The notes below the pieces were generated by a model. The model did no database searches, was not told the DNA's origin, and was given only the letters and a program-made list of their open reading frames with translations. A stretch of 64,000 bases of DNA from positions 3,348,001 through 3,412,000 of the forward strand of contig OY730172.1 of assembly GCA_963422465.1 (NCBI GenBank). Reading direction: 5' to 3'. Origin of the DNA: Lichina pygmaea. Taxonomy: Eukaryota; Ascomycota; Lichinomycetes; Lichinales; Lichinaceae. Every line of letters starts with the position of its first letter. Within the stretch, counting starts at the first letter, position 1. A program made the position numbers and the translations under genes. Positions 45,469 to 56,140 of the stretch are shown piece by piece.

Positions 45469-46730
45469 GAAGGCTGTGCCAGAGTCAACGAAGCTATCCT
45501 TTGGTTTATGATCACTACAAGCTCCTCAATTGCACTCTTCCGGATGGATTATTCCTCATTCCCACCGAAGAACACTCTCATATCGAGTTGGTGACAGAAG
45601 CGGGGAAGGAGTACCGGTACCGTAAAATACTCTTGCAACCATTCGAACGTTTCACAGCGGTAAAGAAGGAAAGAAACGATCTCATTGAGCATGAGCTAGC
45701 GTAGGACCTATAAAATACGGCTCCCCGAGCCGAACTCCATTTTCTGGGCCGAGAGGCACACTTGCTCAGCCTCATTTTCAGGAGGCACTAAGATACGTAG
45801 TACGTATGTGTCGTGCCTGCGGACCATTGGCAAGGCTGTCACTTTTACTGCAGCCGCACGCGCCGGATTACGTACTGTGTCCGTGAAACATGGGACGTGC
45901 CTTATCCGGCAAAATTTTCAGTAGCACGTGGTACGGTAATCAAGTCTCCCCGTATGTACGTATGTACATACGTACGGCCGAAGTACTTATCGTATCTCTT
46001 TCGAATGACATACTTCCGCCCCATTTCCGTATCACCAACATATATTCATCCTCCTCAACACCTTCTCAAGAGCGTGGGACAAGAAACTGAAAAGGCCCTT
46101 GTGGCCCAGTCGGAAAAGAACTTAATCTTCTCCAGAATTTCCCAGTAAAGACAGTCATCCCTTCCCCCACCGCCTCCCCTCCGACTTCTACCGATAATAG
46201 GGGAGGGATGACTGTCCGCTCGGTGCCGCCCGCTCTATATATCTATAATAAAACAGAGGTGCAGAAATATGGGGTCTGGCCAAACTCGAACATACGGGGG
46301 CCCTTGAAAAAGATAATATCCCAGGTTGCTTGCACTGGGGGCCTTCCGAGCGGGAGAGTTTAGCAGGCGAAAGCCTGTAATTTTTGTGATATTTGGGTAC
46401 GTACCATGGATGGGGGGTGAGTGTGAGCGTGCACTGTACTTATAGGTGTGCGTTCGATCCTCCATGATGTCAACGTGCTTTTTCATTTTTCGCCTTCAAT
46501 GAAGACACTTAGCAACAAGATGTCATCATTCTCCGCCCGATAAACTACATACAGTCGGTATGTACAGTACGTACTGTACGTGTCGTAGTGCATCGTCCAT
46601 CTCTAGTCAGCTGTCCAACTCGGTTGAACAACGCGACCAACATGGTCGCATCTCTGTCTTCCCTAACCGGTGTTACTAGCATGTCTCCTAGTATCTACTC
46701 TTTGGCCTTACCACCTATCACTTATTTGAT
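45469..46730. other. Intergenic with TACGTA cluster and a hairpin
   Basis: TACGTA/GTATGTACGTA words cluster at about 45790-45810, 45950-45985 and 46555-46580. A near-perfect inverted repeat lies at 46150-46216. No supported gene was found. Confidence 0.5.
46150..46216. repeat. Inverted repeat able to form a hairpin
   Basis: GACAGTCATCCCTTCCCC (46150-46167) pairs with GGGGAGGGATGACTGTC (46200-46216), with one unpaired base and a loop of about 32 nt. Confidence 0.85.
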
Positions 46731-46735
46731 CCGTG
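46731..46735. repeat. Target-site duplication of element A, left
   Basis: CCGTG. The right flank is CTGTG (63222-63226), a one-base transition match. Confidence 0.6.
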
Positions 46736-47354
46736 TGTTGCGGTCCGTACCGTACCGTCCTATCCGAGAATAGGATTAGGGCGAGATGCGGAAGGCGGGT
46801 TGGTTCTCGCAGGAGAGGAGTGTCAAGGAGCGTGAAGGGGTTTGGTGGAACGTGGTGGTGGTGACACCTGATCAGTGGCTTCGTACAAGATTGTATTGAA
46901 GTAGATCTAGTTGTCTGGATCACAACATGAGTTGAAGACAATCGTTCCATAAGGGAACTATCGCCGGACTATATAGTGCTCAGTCCGTGAGCTCAGTGAG
47001 CTCTGCTCACTTTACTCACTCGGTGAGATCGGTGAGCTCTGCTCACTTTGCTCACTTGTTCATGCATGCTGCAGCGAGCTGGGTGAGCTCTGCTCACTTT
47101 GCTCACTCGTTCATGTATGCTGCAGCGAGCTGGGTGAGCTCTGCTCACTTTGCTCACTGTTCATGCATGCTGCGGCGAGCTGGGCGAGCTCTGCTCACTC
47201 TGCTCACGCATATGCATGCTGCGGCGAGCACCCTCTGGTCAGTCTCGCCGGTCACGTGACTGTTTCCCGTGTTATGCCGCCTGGTACTTCCGTCCAGTAT
47301 CCTGTCTGCTGCTTTCTGTGAGTATAAAGACTGTGTTCCTCCTGGGTCATAACA
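46736..47354 (-). repeat. LTR of element A (3' LTR)
   Basis: 619 bp, ending TG..CA in element orientation. It contains a tandem array of about 51-bp units (about 46985-47225) built on GTGAGCTCTGCTCACTTTG and TTCATGCATGCTGCAGC, five copies here. On the + strand it carries GTCACGTGAC (about 47252-47261) and GAGTATAAAGACTG (about 47320), a TATA-like box facing the antisense frame at 47398. Confidence 0.93.
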
Positions 47355-47397
47355 CTATCCTCCTCTCCATCTTTCATTGTCCTGATGAAACCTGGTC

Positions 47398-47802
47398 ATG
47401 TCTCCCAAGTCACGTGCGACTGTTAGCCGAACTCAGCTTGCTACTCAAATCCGCGATCAGGGTTTTGTTTCGCGTACGCCCTGCGACTTTTGTGTTCTCT
47501 GTGGTCGTCCGTGCTTCCAGATGCCGGGGGAAGACGATAAGTTGAAATGTGCTGTGTGCACTCAGCGTGGGAGGTCTTGTGTCTCTGTGTCCTGGGAATC
47601 TCTGAACATATTCTGGGACAACCTTCGTGAGGATGTGGCCGCTGAAGAGGTAACACGCAACGCACTCTTCGAACAACTTGCCGCGGTGCAAGTTCGTCTG
47701 TCCCGAAAGCGAAAGGTGTTGGAAGGCGCCGAGGTCCGTGCGAGGCAGAAGCTTCAGTGTCTGGTGAAAGAGATGGAGTCGGATGGCGAGGATTTGACTT
47801 GA
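47398..47802 (+). CDS. Antisense Zn2Cys6-like open frame of element A
   Basis: 134 residues on the strand opposite to gag-pol, starting 44 bp inside the 3' LTR and ending 37 bp before the integrase/chromodomain frame. Cysteines at 29, 32, 39, 51, 54 and 61 give C-x2-C-x6-C-x11-C-x2-C-x6-C, exactly the spacing of fungal Zn(2)Cys(6) binuclear clusters, with one extra Cys at 35. The second half reads CAVCTQRGRSC. A helical, Leu/Arg/Glu-rich region follows (about 65-125; EQLAAVQVRLSRKRKVLEGA), a probable coiled coil, and an acidic end. The basic residues usual between Cys 2 and 3 are weak here. Transcription from the LTR is inferred. It is part of a fossil; whether it is expressed is unknown. Confidence 0.65.
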   Translation: MSPKSRATVSRTQLATQIRDQGFVSRTPCDFCVLCGRPCFQMPGEDDKLKCAVCTQRGRSCVSVSWESLNIFWDNLREDVAAEEVTRNALFEQLAAVQVRLSRKRKVLEGAEVRARQKLQCLVKEMESDGEDLT

Positions 47803-47839
47803 TCAGTCATTGACGCATCCCTCCTGCAGGCTGAGCTGT

Positions 47840-48748
47840 TCAGTCCTGCTCCTGCCAAAACTGTCGCAGAAGAAGCTGGCAGTTCGCGAGGTTCTTGAGT
47901 GGTTCCCAGGTATTCTCCGAGTCTGGGTATCCTTTCCACTTGACAAGGTATCGCTGACCTTTCCTAGCCAGGATCTGTTCGACTTCGAACTCTTGTTCTT
48001 CTTCGGGTTGATAATGAAATGTTTCCTGCAAGGGTGTACTCTGGTCGGCTGGTTCAATCATCGATATATGAAAGTTTGGATGGACTCTGGCATCCCTTGG
48101 TAGTCGTATCTTGACATTGACTGGTCCTGTTTTCTCTTCGACTGAAAATAGTCTGACCTTGATATTGTCAAGTTTCTTCATCTTTGGCTTTTTTATTTTC
48201 CAATTTTTTGTGAGGAGGTAGACTTTATCCCCCTTCTTTAGCTGAGGTGCCATTTTCGATTTTTTGTCTATTTGACACTGTATTTTTTCTGAGGTCTCTT
48301 GAAGGTAGTGCCTTATCATCGTGTGTGTTTGTCGTAGGAGCTTGTCATGTTGGAGTGCTTTCTCCGCGTTTGGTGAAGCTCTGCTTGGTATTCTGATGTT
48401 CGCATATCGTCCAAAATTGGCAAAGAATGGTGATTCCTTTGTTGAGTCTGATCTGTGCTGGTTAATTGCCAGCTGTGCCACCGGTAATAACTGTACCCAA
48501 TTGCTGTGGGTCTGGTTGATGTAATACCGCAAATAAGTCTCCAGGACTTGGTTTGCTCGCTCCGTCTGGCTGTCAGTTTGTGGGTGATAGGCCGTAGACA
48601 TTTTGGGTTTTGTTCCCATGGCTGCACTGATTGTCTTCCAGTAGTTAGACATGAAGAGTTTGTCTCTGTCTGTAATGATCATGATTGGAACTCCGTGGTC
48701 TCTGACCAATCTGTCCAGTAAGAGGTGTCCCAACTGTTCTGCTGTGTG
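47840..48748 (-). pseudogene. Element A integrase core and chromodomain (part)
   Basis: The block includes DHGVPIMIITDRDKLFMSNY and TAYHPQTDSQTERANQVLE, hallmarks of the Gypsy integrase catalytic core, then a GPY-like region. It ends with a chromodomain (RYLVKWKGYPDSENTWEPLK) of the HP1-like type. Part of fossil A. Confidence 0.9.
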
Positions 48749-48761
48749 GGTCTCCTTGAAT
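48749..48761. repeat. LINE target-site duplication, left
   Basis: GGTCTCCTTGAAT, repeated at 52295-52307. The last T is shared with the LINE T run, so the length is 12-13 bp. Confidence 0.88.
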
Positions 48762-48928
48762 TTTTTTTGATTTGATTCTTACACTGTTTGTAGCTTTACA
48801 GCCATGCAGATCTTCCAGCTAATAGTGAACTTCTTCAGAAAACCTTTAAAGGAATAAAAACTGAAGACAGGGAGGTGACTAGAAAGTGTAGCAAAAGGAA
48901 ATCTTGTAGTGTCTGGTAGGAAAAGCTT

Positions 48929-50270
48929 CTAGATGTTGGAGTGTGAATAGTGAAGTTTGAAAGCCAGATTAAATTGGTTTAGTCTTTTCAAAGACATAAA
49001 CCAGTACAGAAACTTCTGTAGAAGCTCTGGGTTTGAAATAATAGTAGTGAAATCTTGGGGGTTAAAGAGAGCATGTTGTCTTTGACTTGAGTAGAGAGAG
49101 CATGAAGAGATGATATGCTTTACTGTCTCTTCTGCTTGACCACACATGCATAGGGGGGTAGGAAAGTCAGGGACTCCAGCTCTGAAAAGAAAACTTGCTA
49201 GACCAATTCTCCCAGTTCTGGTTTGCAGTAGTAGACTTGCCTCAGCTTTCTGTAGCTCTTTGTAGAGCTTTAGGTTGTTGTAGTGAGGTTTTTGGCAAAA
49301 CACCTGCCATCCAGCATAGCCTTTTCTTTTCTTCTCCTCCCATTGGTTTTCCCACTCTTTAGTAAAGAGTATTTGTAGTTCTTTCTTTGAACTAGCCTGG
49401 TTAGTAGTTATTTGACTTAACCAAGTGAACTTCCAATTAGGAGAGATAGTTGAGGATTTCTTTAAAGGTTTCCTCAGTGAAGAAGTATAGGAAGAAATAG
49501 TAGCAAAGGTACTGTCAAGAAAGTCTTTCAGAGAGGAGGTTTGGATAGAAGATAGAAAACAAGCTGTGCGAAATTTAAAATAGAGATCTAGAGGTAAAAG
49601 AAAAAGCTCACTCTCTAATAGAAAAGAAGGAGTGGCTTTGAAAGCACCCCCAATAAGTCTCAGACATTTGTTTTGGAATATGATAAGAGAGGAAATATTA
49701 GAGGATTTTCTGAGTGGGTTGAACCAAATTCCCACTGCATAGCTCAGTACAGATCTGAGTATTGCAGTGTACACAAGGCGTGCTGTGAGAACTGGAAAGC
49801 CCCAGGTGGAGTAAGAGGTTCTAGAAAGAGAAGATAGTGCTTTTTGTGCTTTTTGAAGAATAATTCTCTGGTGTTTGTGCCAGTGGAGTTTGGCATCCAG
49901 GTACACTCCCAATACTCGCACTTCTTCTTTTGGTTTTAGAATCACATTCCCAAGTCTAAGCTTGAGCTGCAGATTGTCTGATCTTCTTCTGGAAAAATGA
50001 AGTATTTCATATTTCTCAGGAGAGAAGACCATTCCATGTCTTGCAGCCCAAGATAGACATTTAAGATGTGTATTCTTCAACTTCAGAAGGTTGCTTTTAA
50101 GAGAGTGTCCAAATGCAAGCAGATTTGTATCATCTGCAAATCCCAGAGCAGAAACACCAGTAGTAGGAGAATGTACAGTCTCATGAAGTTCAGAAATATA
50201 GAATAGAAAAAGAATAGGAGACAAAGGGGAACCTTGGGGAACTCCACAGTGAATAGGAATAGACCACAGT
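48929..50270 (-). pseudogene. LINE reverse transcriptase, C-terminal half
   Basis: RT motifs from the GVPQGSPLSP block through FADDT, the thumb region and the C-terminal CMCG-x12-C knuckle are uninterrupted. The frame continues upstream past 50270 into the tandem-unit sequence, which is not RT-like. The final residues LNQFNLAFKLHYSHSNI are shared with the copies at 33.7 kb and 63.4 kb. Confidence 0.88.
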
Positions 50271-52084
50271 CGTACTATGCCAGAACATAGTGTAGAGTTG
50301 GCACCCCCCCACAGGGTCTCTACCACACTTTCCCACAGTCCCGAGGTCTCTTGCACTCCGCCGTACGTGCTCACCCCTGGGATCCTGCTTCGGAGCGCTG
50401 GGTCACCAGCCCAGAGCCCACGCTCCAACTGTAGTTTGCTCCCTGAGCTTATTGTTTGCAGCCTAAGCCTGCACTCTGTACGAACCGGCATGCGCATCTG
50501 TCCTCTCGGGCCATATAGACAGTCTCGTAGTAGGCCCAGGCCCTACCTCCGTCACTGCCATTATATGCCACGCCTCGCAGTTGTTAACTGTTTCGCGTTA
50601 CCTTCGCAGATCTCTCGTACGAAGGCCGACCATGCCTCGCAGGCCTTACAGACCCTGCAGGCTGTGCCAGCACCTGCAGGGCCGCCTTTCCAGTCCACTA
50701 ACCAAGTAGGGAGGAGTTCTCCTTGGTCCGCTGTCGCCTGTGGGGCCCCGGTTGCACCTGTTGGCCCACTGGATAACCCAGTCCCCTGGCCCCAGATTGT
50801 GGATCGTACGAAGAGACTTCGTGGCAAGGCCTTAGGCAAAACCATCAAGCTAGCACTTTGGCTATCACACGGCCCTTAGGCACTGGAGCGGCGACGTCTC
50901 CTCGTACGACCACTCTCCTTCTTTAACAGGTGGTCCGCGTTCGATTAACAACGCCGCGGTGCCAAGGCCACTCCCCCCCTAGCAGATCCTCACACGTTAG
51001 CTGGAGACTCTGCTAGGAGGGTGACATGACGAGAACTCCTCTCGACTACTCCAGAGGTGCCCTATCAGACGCCTAGACTTCACATCCACCAGCTGTGGGG
51101 CTGGCTTCGGGCCGTAGCGTACACGGTAGTCGTCTGTCGGGTGGTTTTCATCTCCCAAGCTTGGTCGCAGCCACAGTTGAGCTATGCCGAGGCATAGCGC
51201 AGAGTCGACATCCCGTGCAGGGTCTCTGCCACGCTTCCCCGCAGTCCTGAGGTCTTTTGCGCTCCGCCGTGTACGCTCACCCCTAGGTCCTGCTTCGGAG
51301 TGCCGGGTTGCCAGCCCGGAGCCCACGCTCCAACTGCAGTTTGCTCCTTGAGCCCGTCATTTGCAGCCTGAGCCTGCACTCTGTACGGACCGGCATGCGC
51401 TTCCGTCCTCTCAGGCCATATAGACAGTCTCGTAGTAGGCCCAGACCCTACTGCCGTCACTGCCATTATATGCCACGCCCCGCAGCTCTCGCTGTTTCAC
51501 GTTATCTCTGTAGATCTCTTGTACAGAGGCCGACCATGCCTCGCAGGCTCTACGGACCCTGCAGGCCATGCCAGCACCTGCAGGACTGCCTTTCCAGCCC
51601 ACTAACCAAGTAGGGAGAAGTCTCCGTCTGCCCGCTGTCGCCTGTGGGACCCCGGATGTACGTGGTGGCCCACTGGAGAACCTCCAGTGCCCTAGCCCCG
51701 GTCTGTAGGTGGCCCGAAGAGAATCTGTGGCAAGACCTTAGGCAAAACCATCAAGCCAGCACTTTGACTATCACACAGCCCTTAGGTACTGGAGCGGTGG
51801 AAACCCTTCGTGCCACCTGCTCGCCTTCTTTAACACGTAGTCCCCGTTCGATTAACAACGCCGCGGTACAGACATCACTCCCCTCCTAGAACAAGATCCT
51901 CGATGCATCAGCTGCTGGAGACTCTGCCAGAAGGGGGGTGTGTGATAGAAACTCCTCTTGTCTACTCCAGAGGTGCCCTGTCGGGTGTCTAGACTTCACA
52001 TCCACCAGTTGCAAGGCTGGCTTCGGGCCGTAGCGTACACGGTAGACATCCGTCAGGTGGTTTTCATAACCAGTTTGGTCGAAG
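50262..52084 (-). repeat. Two tandem ~910-bp units at the LINE 5' end
   Basis: Units at 50262-51171 and 51172-52084. Both contain GCCCACGCTCCAACTG, GGCCATATAGACAGTCTCGT, CACTGCCATTATATGCCACG and GGCTTCGGGCCGTAGCGTAC in the same order. The period is about 910 bp with clear divergence between units. Confidence 0.88.
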
Positions 52085-52294
52085 TCCTCTGTTCTGCTGA
52101 TGTCGCTTCACGGGGGTGTCCAGGGTGCCTGCACGACACCTCCGGTGGCCTGTCGCTCCACGGGCACCAGCAGCTTGACTGGTGACTCAATTAGCTCTCG
52201 GTGCAGCGACTACAAGCAGCTTGGGAGACTGCCTGCCATCGCTGCCCCGAGGTTCCCAGCCTGCACCGCGTGGAGGTTTGAGTCTTCGCAGGCC

Positions 52295-52307
52295 GGTCTC
52301 CTTGAAT
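52295..52307. repeat. LINE target-site duplication, right
   Basis: GGTCTCCTTGAAT, identical to 48749-48761. Confidence 0.88.
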
Positions 52308-53973
52308 AGTACCACTATCAGATATTTCATGAATCTGTCTGCTATCACCATAATTAAGTTGTAGGTGATTCCTGTGACTGTGTCTTTGGACTTGGGTAGC
52401 TTCGTGATGAAGTCTATTAACACATCTTCCCACAGGCCTCTTGGTATTGTGTTCGGGTGTCCTTCTCTATATGGCTTGTGTCTTCCGTGTTTGTTTTTCT
52501 GGCACAGTAGACATTTGCTGATGTAGCTTGTGACATGTTGTCAGAGGTTGATGATATTATTCCCTGCCCGTTAGATAAGGTCTGTAGTCTTGGTGATTCC
52601 TGGGTGACCATGTACTGGGTTGTTGTGGTAGTTCCTTATTAATTCTTCAGTGTCTTCTGCTGTGAGCTTGTTGATCTGTGGTCAAGGCACCAGGTTTCCT
52701 CACTAGTCCTGCTGTAAGATTGTTCCTTGGTGTTCATCATCTTCCATGTGGTCTTTTTGTCAGCTTAGTGTGTCTGCTCTCCTGTTGTCTTGTCCGGGGG
52801 TGTACAAGATCTTGAACTTGTGTTGCCCTAGGAGTTCAGCCCATCTGACTTGTTGTCTGTTCAGCTTCTTGGTTGTTATGAATGTTGTCAGATTCTTGTG
52901 GTCTGTGAGAACAGTGAGTTCAGAACTGCTTTCTGCGTACACTCTCCAGTGTTCAAGTGCGTTGACAACTGCCAGTAGCTCTTTGTTGTGGATATCATAG
53001 TTCTGTTCTGCTTGTGTTATTTTTTGTGAGTAGTAGGCAACTGGGTGCCACTTGTCATCTGCCTGTTGGCATAAACATGCTCCCACTGCCTGATCTGAAG
53101 TGTCTGTCTTGATTTGTGTTGGTTGGCCTGTCTTGAAGTTGAGGAGAACTGGTTCCTTGGCACAAGTGTCCTTGAGCTGCCGGAATACTTTTTGTTCTCT
53201 CTGTCCACCAGTACTCCACATCCTTCTTTGTGAGTTCTGTCAGTGGTGTTGCTGTCTGTGAGTAGTTCTTGATGAACTGTCAGTTGAAGTTGGCAAATCC
53301 TAGGAAGGCTTGTACTTTCTTGACTGATGTTGGTGTTAGCCATTGTTGAATCACTTTGATTTTCTCAGGGTTGATCTTAATCCCTTCAATTCCTATGATG
53401 TATCTGAGGAATTCAACTTCCGGTTTGTTGAACTTGTATTTCTTTAGGTTGAGCTTGAGCCCTGTCTTTTGTAGGTATTGTAGAACATCCTTCACGTGTT
53501 TGGTATGTTCCTGTTACGTGTTCAAGTAGACAAGAATGTTGTCTAAGTAGGTGATAGCTGTTTAGTCCAGGTGTGCTCTGATGATGTTGTTGATCAATGC
53601 TTGACATGTTGCTGGTGTGTTCGTGAGTCCGAATGGCATAACCAGATACTTGTAGTGTCTGTATCAGGTTCTGAAGGCTGTCTTCCATTCTTCTCCTTCT
53701 TTCATGTATATCAGGTTGTATGCTTCTTTCAAGTCCAGCTTGGTAAAGATTGTAGCTTGGCTGATCCTGTCTTGCAATTTGTTCGCATTTGGCAACAGAT
53801 ATCAGTTCTTGATAGTAATGTTGTTGAGTTTCCTGTAATCCACACAAAGTCGAAGACTTCTGTCTTTCTTTGGTACAAATAGTATTGGGTATCCTGCTGG
53901 TGATTAAGATTCTCGAATGAAACTCTTTTTCAGGTTTTCCTCCAGGTACTCACAAAGTACTTGGAGCTCTTTC
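52300..53973 (-). pseudogene. Element A reverse transcriptase, RNase H and integrase N-part
   Basis: Recognisable pieces include a connection region (FNKPEVEFLRYIIGIEGIK, VKKVQAFLGFANFN) and RNase H (NKELLAVVNALEHWRVYAES, ELTVLTDHKNLTTFITTKKL). An integrase start follows (LIDFITKLPKSKDTVTG). The region is broken in several places. Part of fossil A. Confidence 0.85.
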
Positions 53974-53978
53974 TCTGA
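53974..53978. repeat. Target-site duplication of element B, left
   Basis: TCTGA, repeated at 60286-60290. Confidence 0.92.
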
Positions 53979-54381
53979 TGTTAAAGGCCAGTCCACGTTC
54001 ACACAGAATGTGGGTGGTCCTGTCTTCGACCGAGGAGGGCAGGGACTCAATAGATGAATAGCAAGTGGGGTAACTCTCTTGCTATTGTCGCTTGTAATGT
54101 GCGTTCAGCCTGGAGAGCTAATCCCTCCGGGCTCTTTGGGGGTCTTTATACAGATGCCCCAAGGGGGGGGTCTCCTCGAGGGGTATCATCCTTTTGCGTA
54201 GACGAGCTCCTCGCTTAGCTCCTGCTTGTCCACCGGACAAGCTCCTCACTTAGCTCCTGCTTGTCCACCGGACAAGCTCCTCGCTTAGCTCTTGCTCGTC
54301 CACCGGATCGGTCGGATGTTGTTCCGCATGACTAACACCTCTCCCTCGCTTACCTGGGCTGTTCCGGCCTAGGCCTTAACA
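53979..54381 (-). repeat. LTR of element B (3' LTR)
   Basis: 403 bp, starting TGTTAAAGGCC and ending GGCCTTAACA on the + strand, short inverted ends. It contains a tandem of about 36-bp units with GCTCCTCGCTTAGCTCCTGC and TCCACCGGAC. Confidence 0.96.
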
Positions 54382-54505
54382 CTATCCCCTCCCTCCAAGG
54401 GTTCTGTCCCCAGATCCTTTTTGTTCCTGCTCCTCTTTTGCCATAAACCAAAGCCAGACAACTCGAACTCGTCGTCGCGGTTTTCTCTCTTGTCGTGTTG
54501 GCAAA

Positions 54506-55015
54506 ATGGGCAAGGAATCAAAAATCGCATGCGGTGCTTGTCGTCGCGACCACGCCAAGTGTGTCGTGAGTTCTGCATCGTCTTTTTGTTGTCAGTGCAT
54601 CGAGAAGGGTCGTCGCTGTGACCTTCATCTCTCGGAATCGGAATGGAAGAAGATGGAGCTTGAGCGTGAGCAGCTCAAGGCTCAGCTGCGGGAGACTGAT
54701 GACCAACTGTCAAAACTGCTTCCCCGGCAGATCTGCCTCTGCCGGCAGCTGGGTTGTCTCTCACAGAAGGAGGCTGATGCCATCCGTCGTGAGCTGTCAG
54801 CTATCAAGGATCAAGAGTCCCTCGATGCTCAGGAACAAGAGGCCCTCCACGTTATCCGTGAACAGGAGGCCTGTCAAGCTGCTGCTCCACTGTCCTTTGA
54901 GGACATCTTCTCTTCGGAGGCTTTGGCTTCTCTCGAGCTGTTGTCTCCGTCAGACCTGGTCGCTGCGGATTTGCTTGGTGGTAATCCACCAGTTTCTGGT
55001 TCATCGCAGAGCTGA
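54506..55015 (+). CDS. Antisense Zn2Cys6-like open frame of element B
   Basis: 169 residues on the strand opposite to gag-pol, starting 125 bp inside the 3' LTR and overlapping the chromodomain region. Cysteines at 9, 12, 19, 28, 31 and 38 give C-x2-C-x6-C-x8-C-x2-C-x6-C. The first half, CGACRRDHAKC, is an excellent match to fungal Zn(2)Cys(6) DNA-binding clusters (basic residues between Cys 2 and 3), and CIEKGRRC matches the second half. About 45-75 is Glu/Leu/Lys-rich (WKKMELEREQLKAQLRETDD), a likely coiled-coil dimerisation segment as in Gal4-type factors. The rest is acidic (LSFEDIFSSEALASLELLSP) and could act as an activation region. Expression from the LTR is inferred. Element A carries an analogous frame in the same place. 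Confidence 0.75.
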   Translation: MGKESKIACGACRRDHAKCVVSSASSFCCQCIEKGRRCDLHLSESEWKKMELEREQLKAQLRETDDQLSKLLPRQICLCRQLGCLSQKEADAIRRELSAIKDQESLDAQEQEALHVIREQEACQAAAPLSFEDIFSSEALASLELLSPSDLVAADLLGGNPPVSGSSQS

Positions 55016-56140
55016 AGTTCTCGGTTGGTTCCCACGAATTCTCCTCTTTGTCAAATCCTAACCACTTCACCAGGTACTCAGTTTTCCGTCCATTTCTCCG
55101 ACTGTCTAGGATCCTTTCGACATCGTACTCTTCTTCGTTGTCCTCGAAGTGCTATTTTGTTTCGATTGCTGCGTCGCTGGGTGCTGGCTTGAGCAGCGAG
55201 ACATGGAATACTCAGTGTATCCGTGCCTTTTTTGGCAGTCTCAGTCGGTAGTTGACTTCTCCAGTGCGCTTCTCAATCTCAAACAGTCCGATTCGTACAT
55301 GATCCAGCTTTTTGCTCGGTCGCTTCGAGCGCAGGTTTTTTGTTGACAAATAGACCTTATCCCCCCTCTCCAGGGTTGGTCCCTTCAACCTTTTGCTGTT
55401 TAGGCAGTGGCTTGTTGTCTTTTGTGTGGATTCAATTGCAGTCTTCATTTCCTCATGCATAGCAGTGAGTTTTTCGACGTTCGTTGAAGTGCCACTTCCA
55501 GCCGCCATCACTTCCCAGCGGGGGTTTCTGCCGTAGTTCGCAAAGAACAGTGTTGTGCCTGTCACGCTGTGTTGCTGATCGTTGTACGCAAACTGAGCCA
55601 TTGGTAGCAGTTCTACCCAATCGTCCTGTCGGTGGTTGACGTAGTGGCGTAGGTACTGTTCCATCGTCTGGTTTGTTCTCTCAGTTTGTCCATCTGTTTG
55701 TGGATGGTAGGCAGTAGACATCCTCGTGTCTATCCCTAGCTGTCTTGTCCACGTGTTCCAGAATTTCGAGGTGAAGAGTTTGTCTTGATCTGAGATAATC
55801 TTCGTGGGTAGCCCTCGCTGGCTAACCAATTCTTTGAGCAGGACATTGGCGAGTTCACTCGCTTTGTTACCGGGTCCTCTGACCTCGGCAGCTTCACCAC
55901 AAAATCCATTGTGATGGTATCCCAAGCCGCTTCTGGGAGGTCCATTTGTTGACTCTCTCCATAGGGTTTGTGGCGTGACAGTTTGTTTTTCGCACACTCT
56001 TCGCAGTTGCGAATAAATTCCGTCACTTTCCGCTTCATTCCGTTGAAGTGGTAACGTCTCCAGATCTTTTCCAGGGTCTTGTCTCGCCCAGGATGTCCGT
56101 GTAGAGGTCCATCGTGATGTTGTCAAATCATGTCCTCTTG
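54852..56140 (-). pseudogene. Element B integrase and chromodomain (part)
   Basis: Integrase core pieces (LPTKIISDQDKLFTSKFWN, STAYHPQTDGQTERTNQTME, WVELLPMAQFAYNDQQHSVT) and a GPY-like region, followed by a chromodomain (MKWLGFDKEENSWEPTENFS). Part of fossil B. Confidence 0.92.

Larger units (their letters stand above)
48762..52294 (-). mobile_element. Internally deleted Tad-like LINE inside element A
   Basis: A 3.5-kb insertion in the integrase region of element A with a 12-13-bp TSD (GGTCTCCTTGAAT). Minus-strand order: a 5' leader (about 52085-52294), two tandem units of about 910 bp (51172-52084 and 50262-51171), then directly the second half of a LINE reverse transcriptase, and a 3' UTR ending in ATCAAATCAAAA. 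A 522-codon frame (48929-50497) spans the junction. Its RT part begins at HCGVPQGSPLSPILFLFYIS and includes GFADDTNLLAFG (catalytic Asp pair present). It ends with a zinc knuckle, CMCGQAEETVKHIISSC. The endonuclease and the first RT blocks are missing, so it cannot be autonomous. Confidence 0.88.

Noticed and set aside
45462-45704. 80-codon + strand frame opposite the RING gene 5' end
   Set aside because: It has a protein-like appearance but no domain, overlaps the likely RING promoter/leader on the other strand, and has no supporting splice or start context.
52187-52433. Two overlapping short frames at the LINE/element A boundary
   Set aside because: They span the junction between integrase remnants of element A and the LINE 5' end, so they are not genes.
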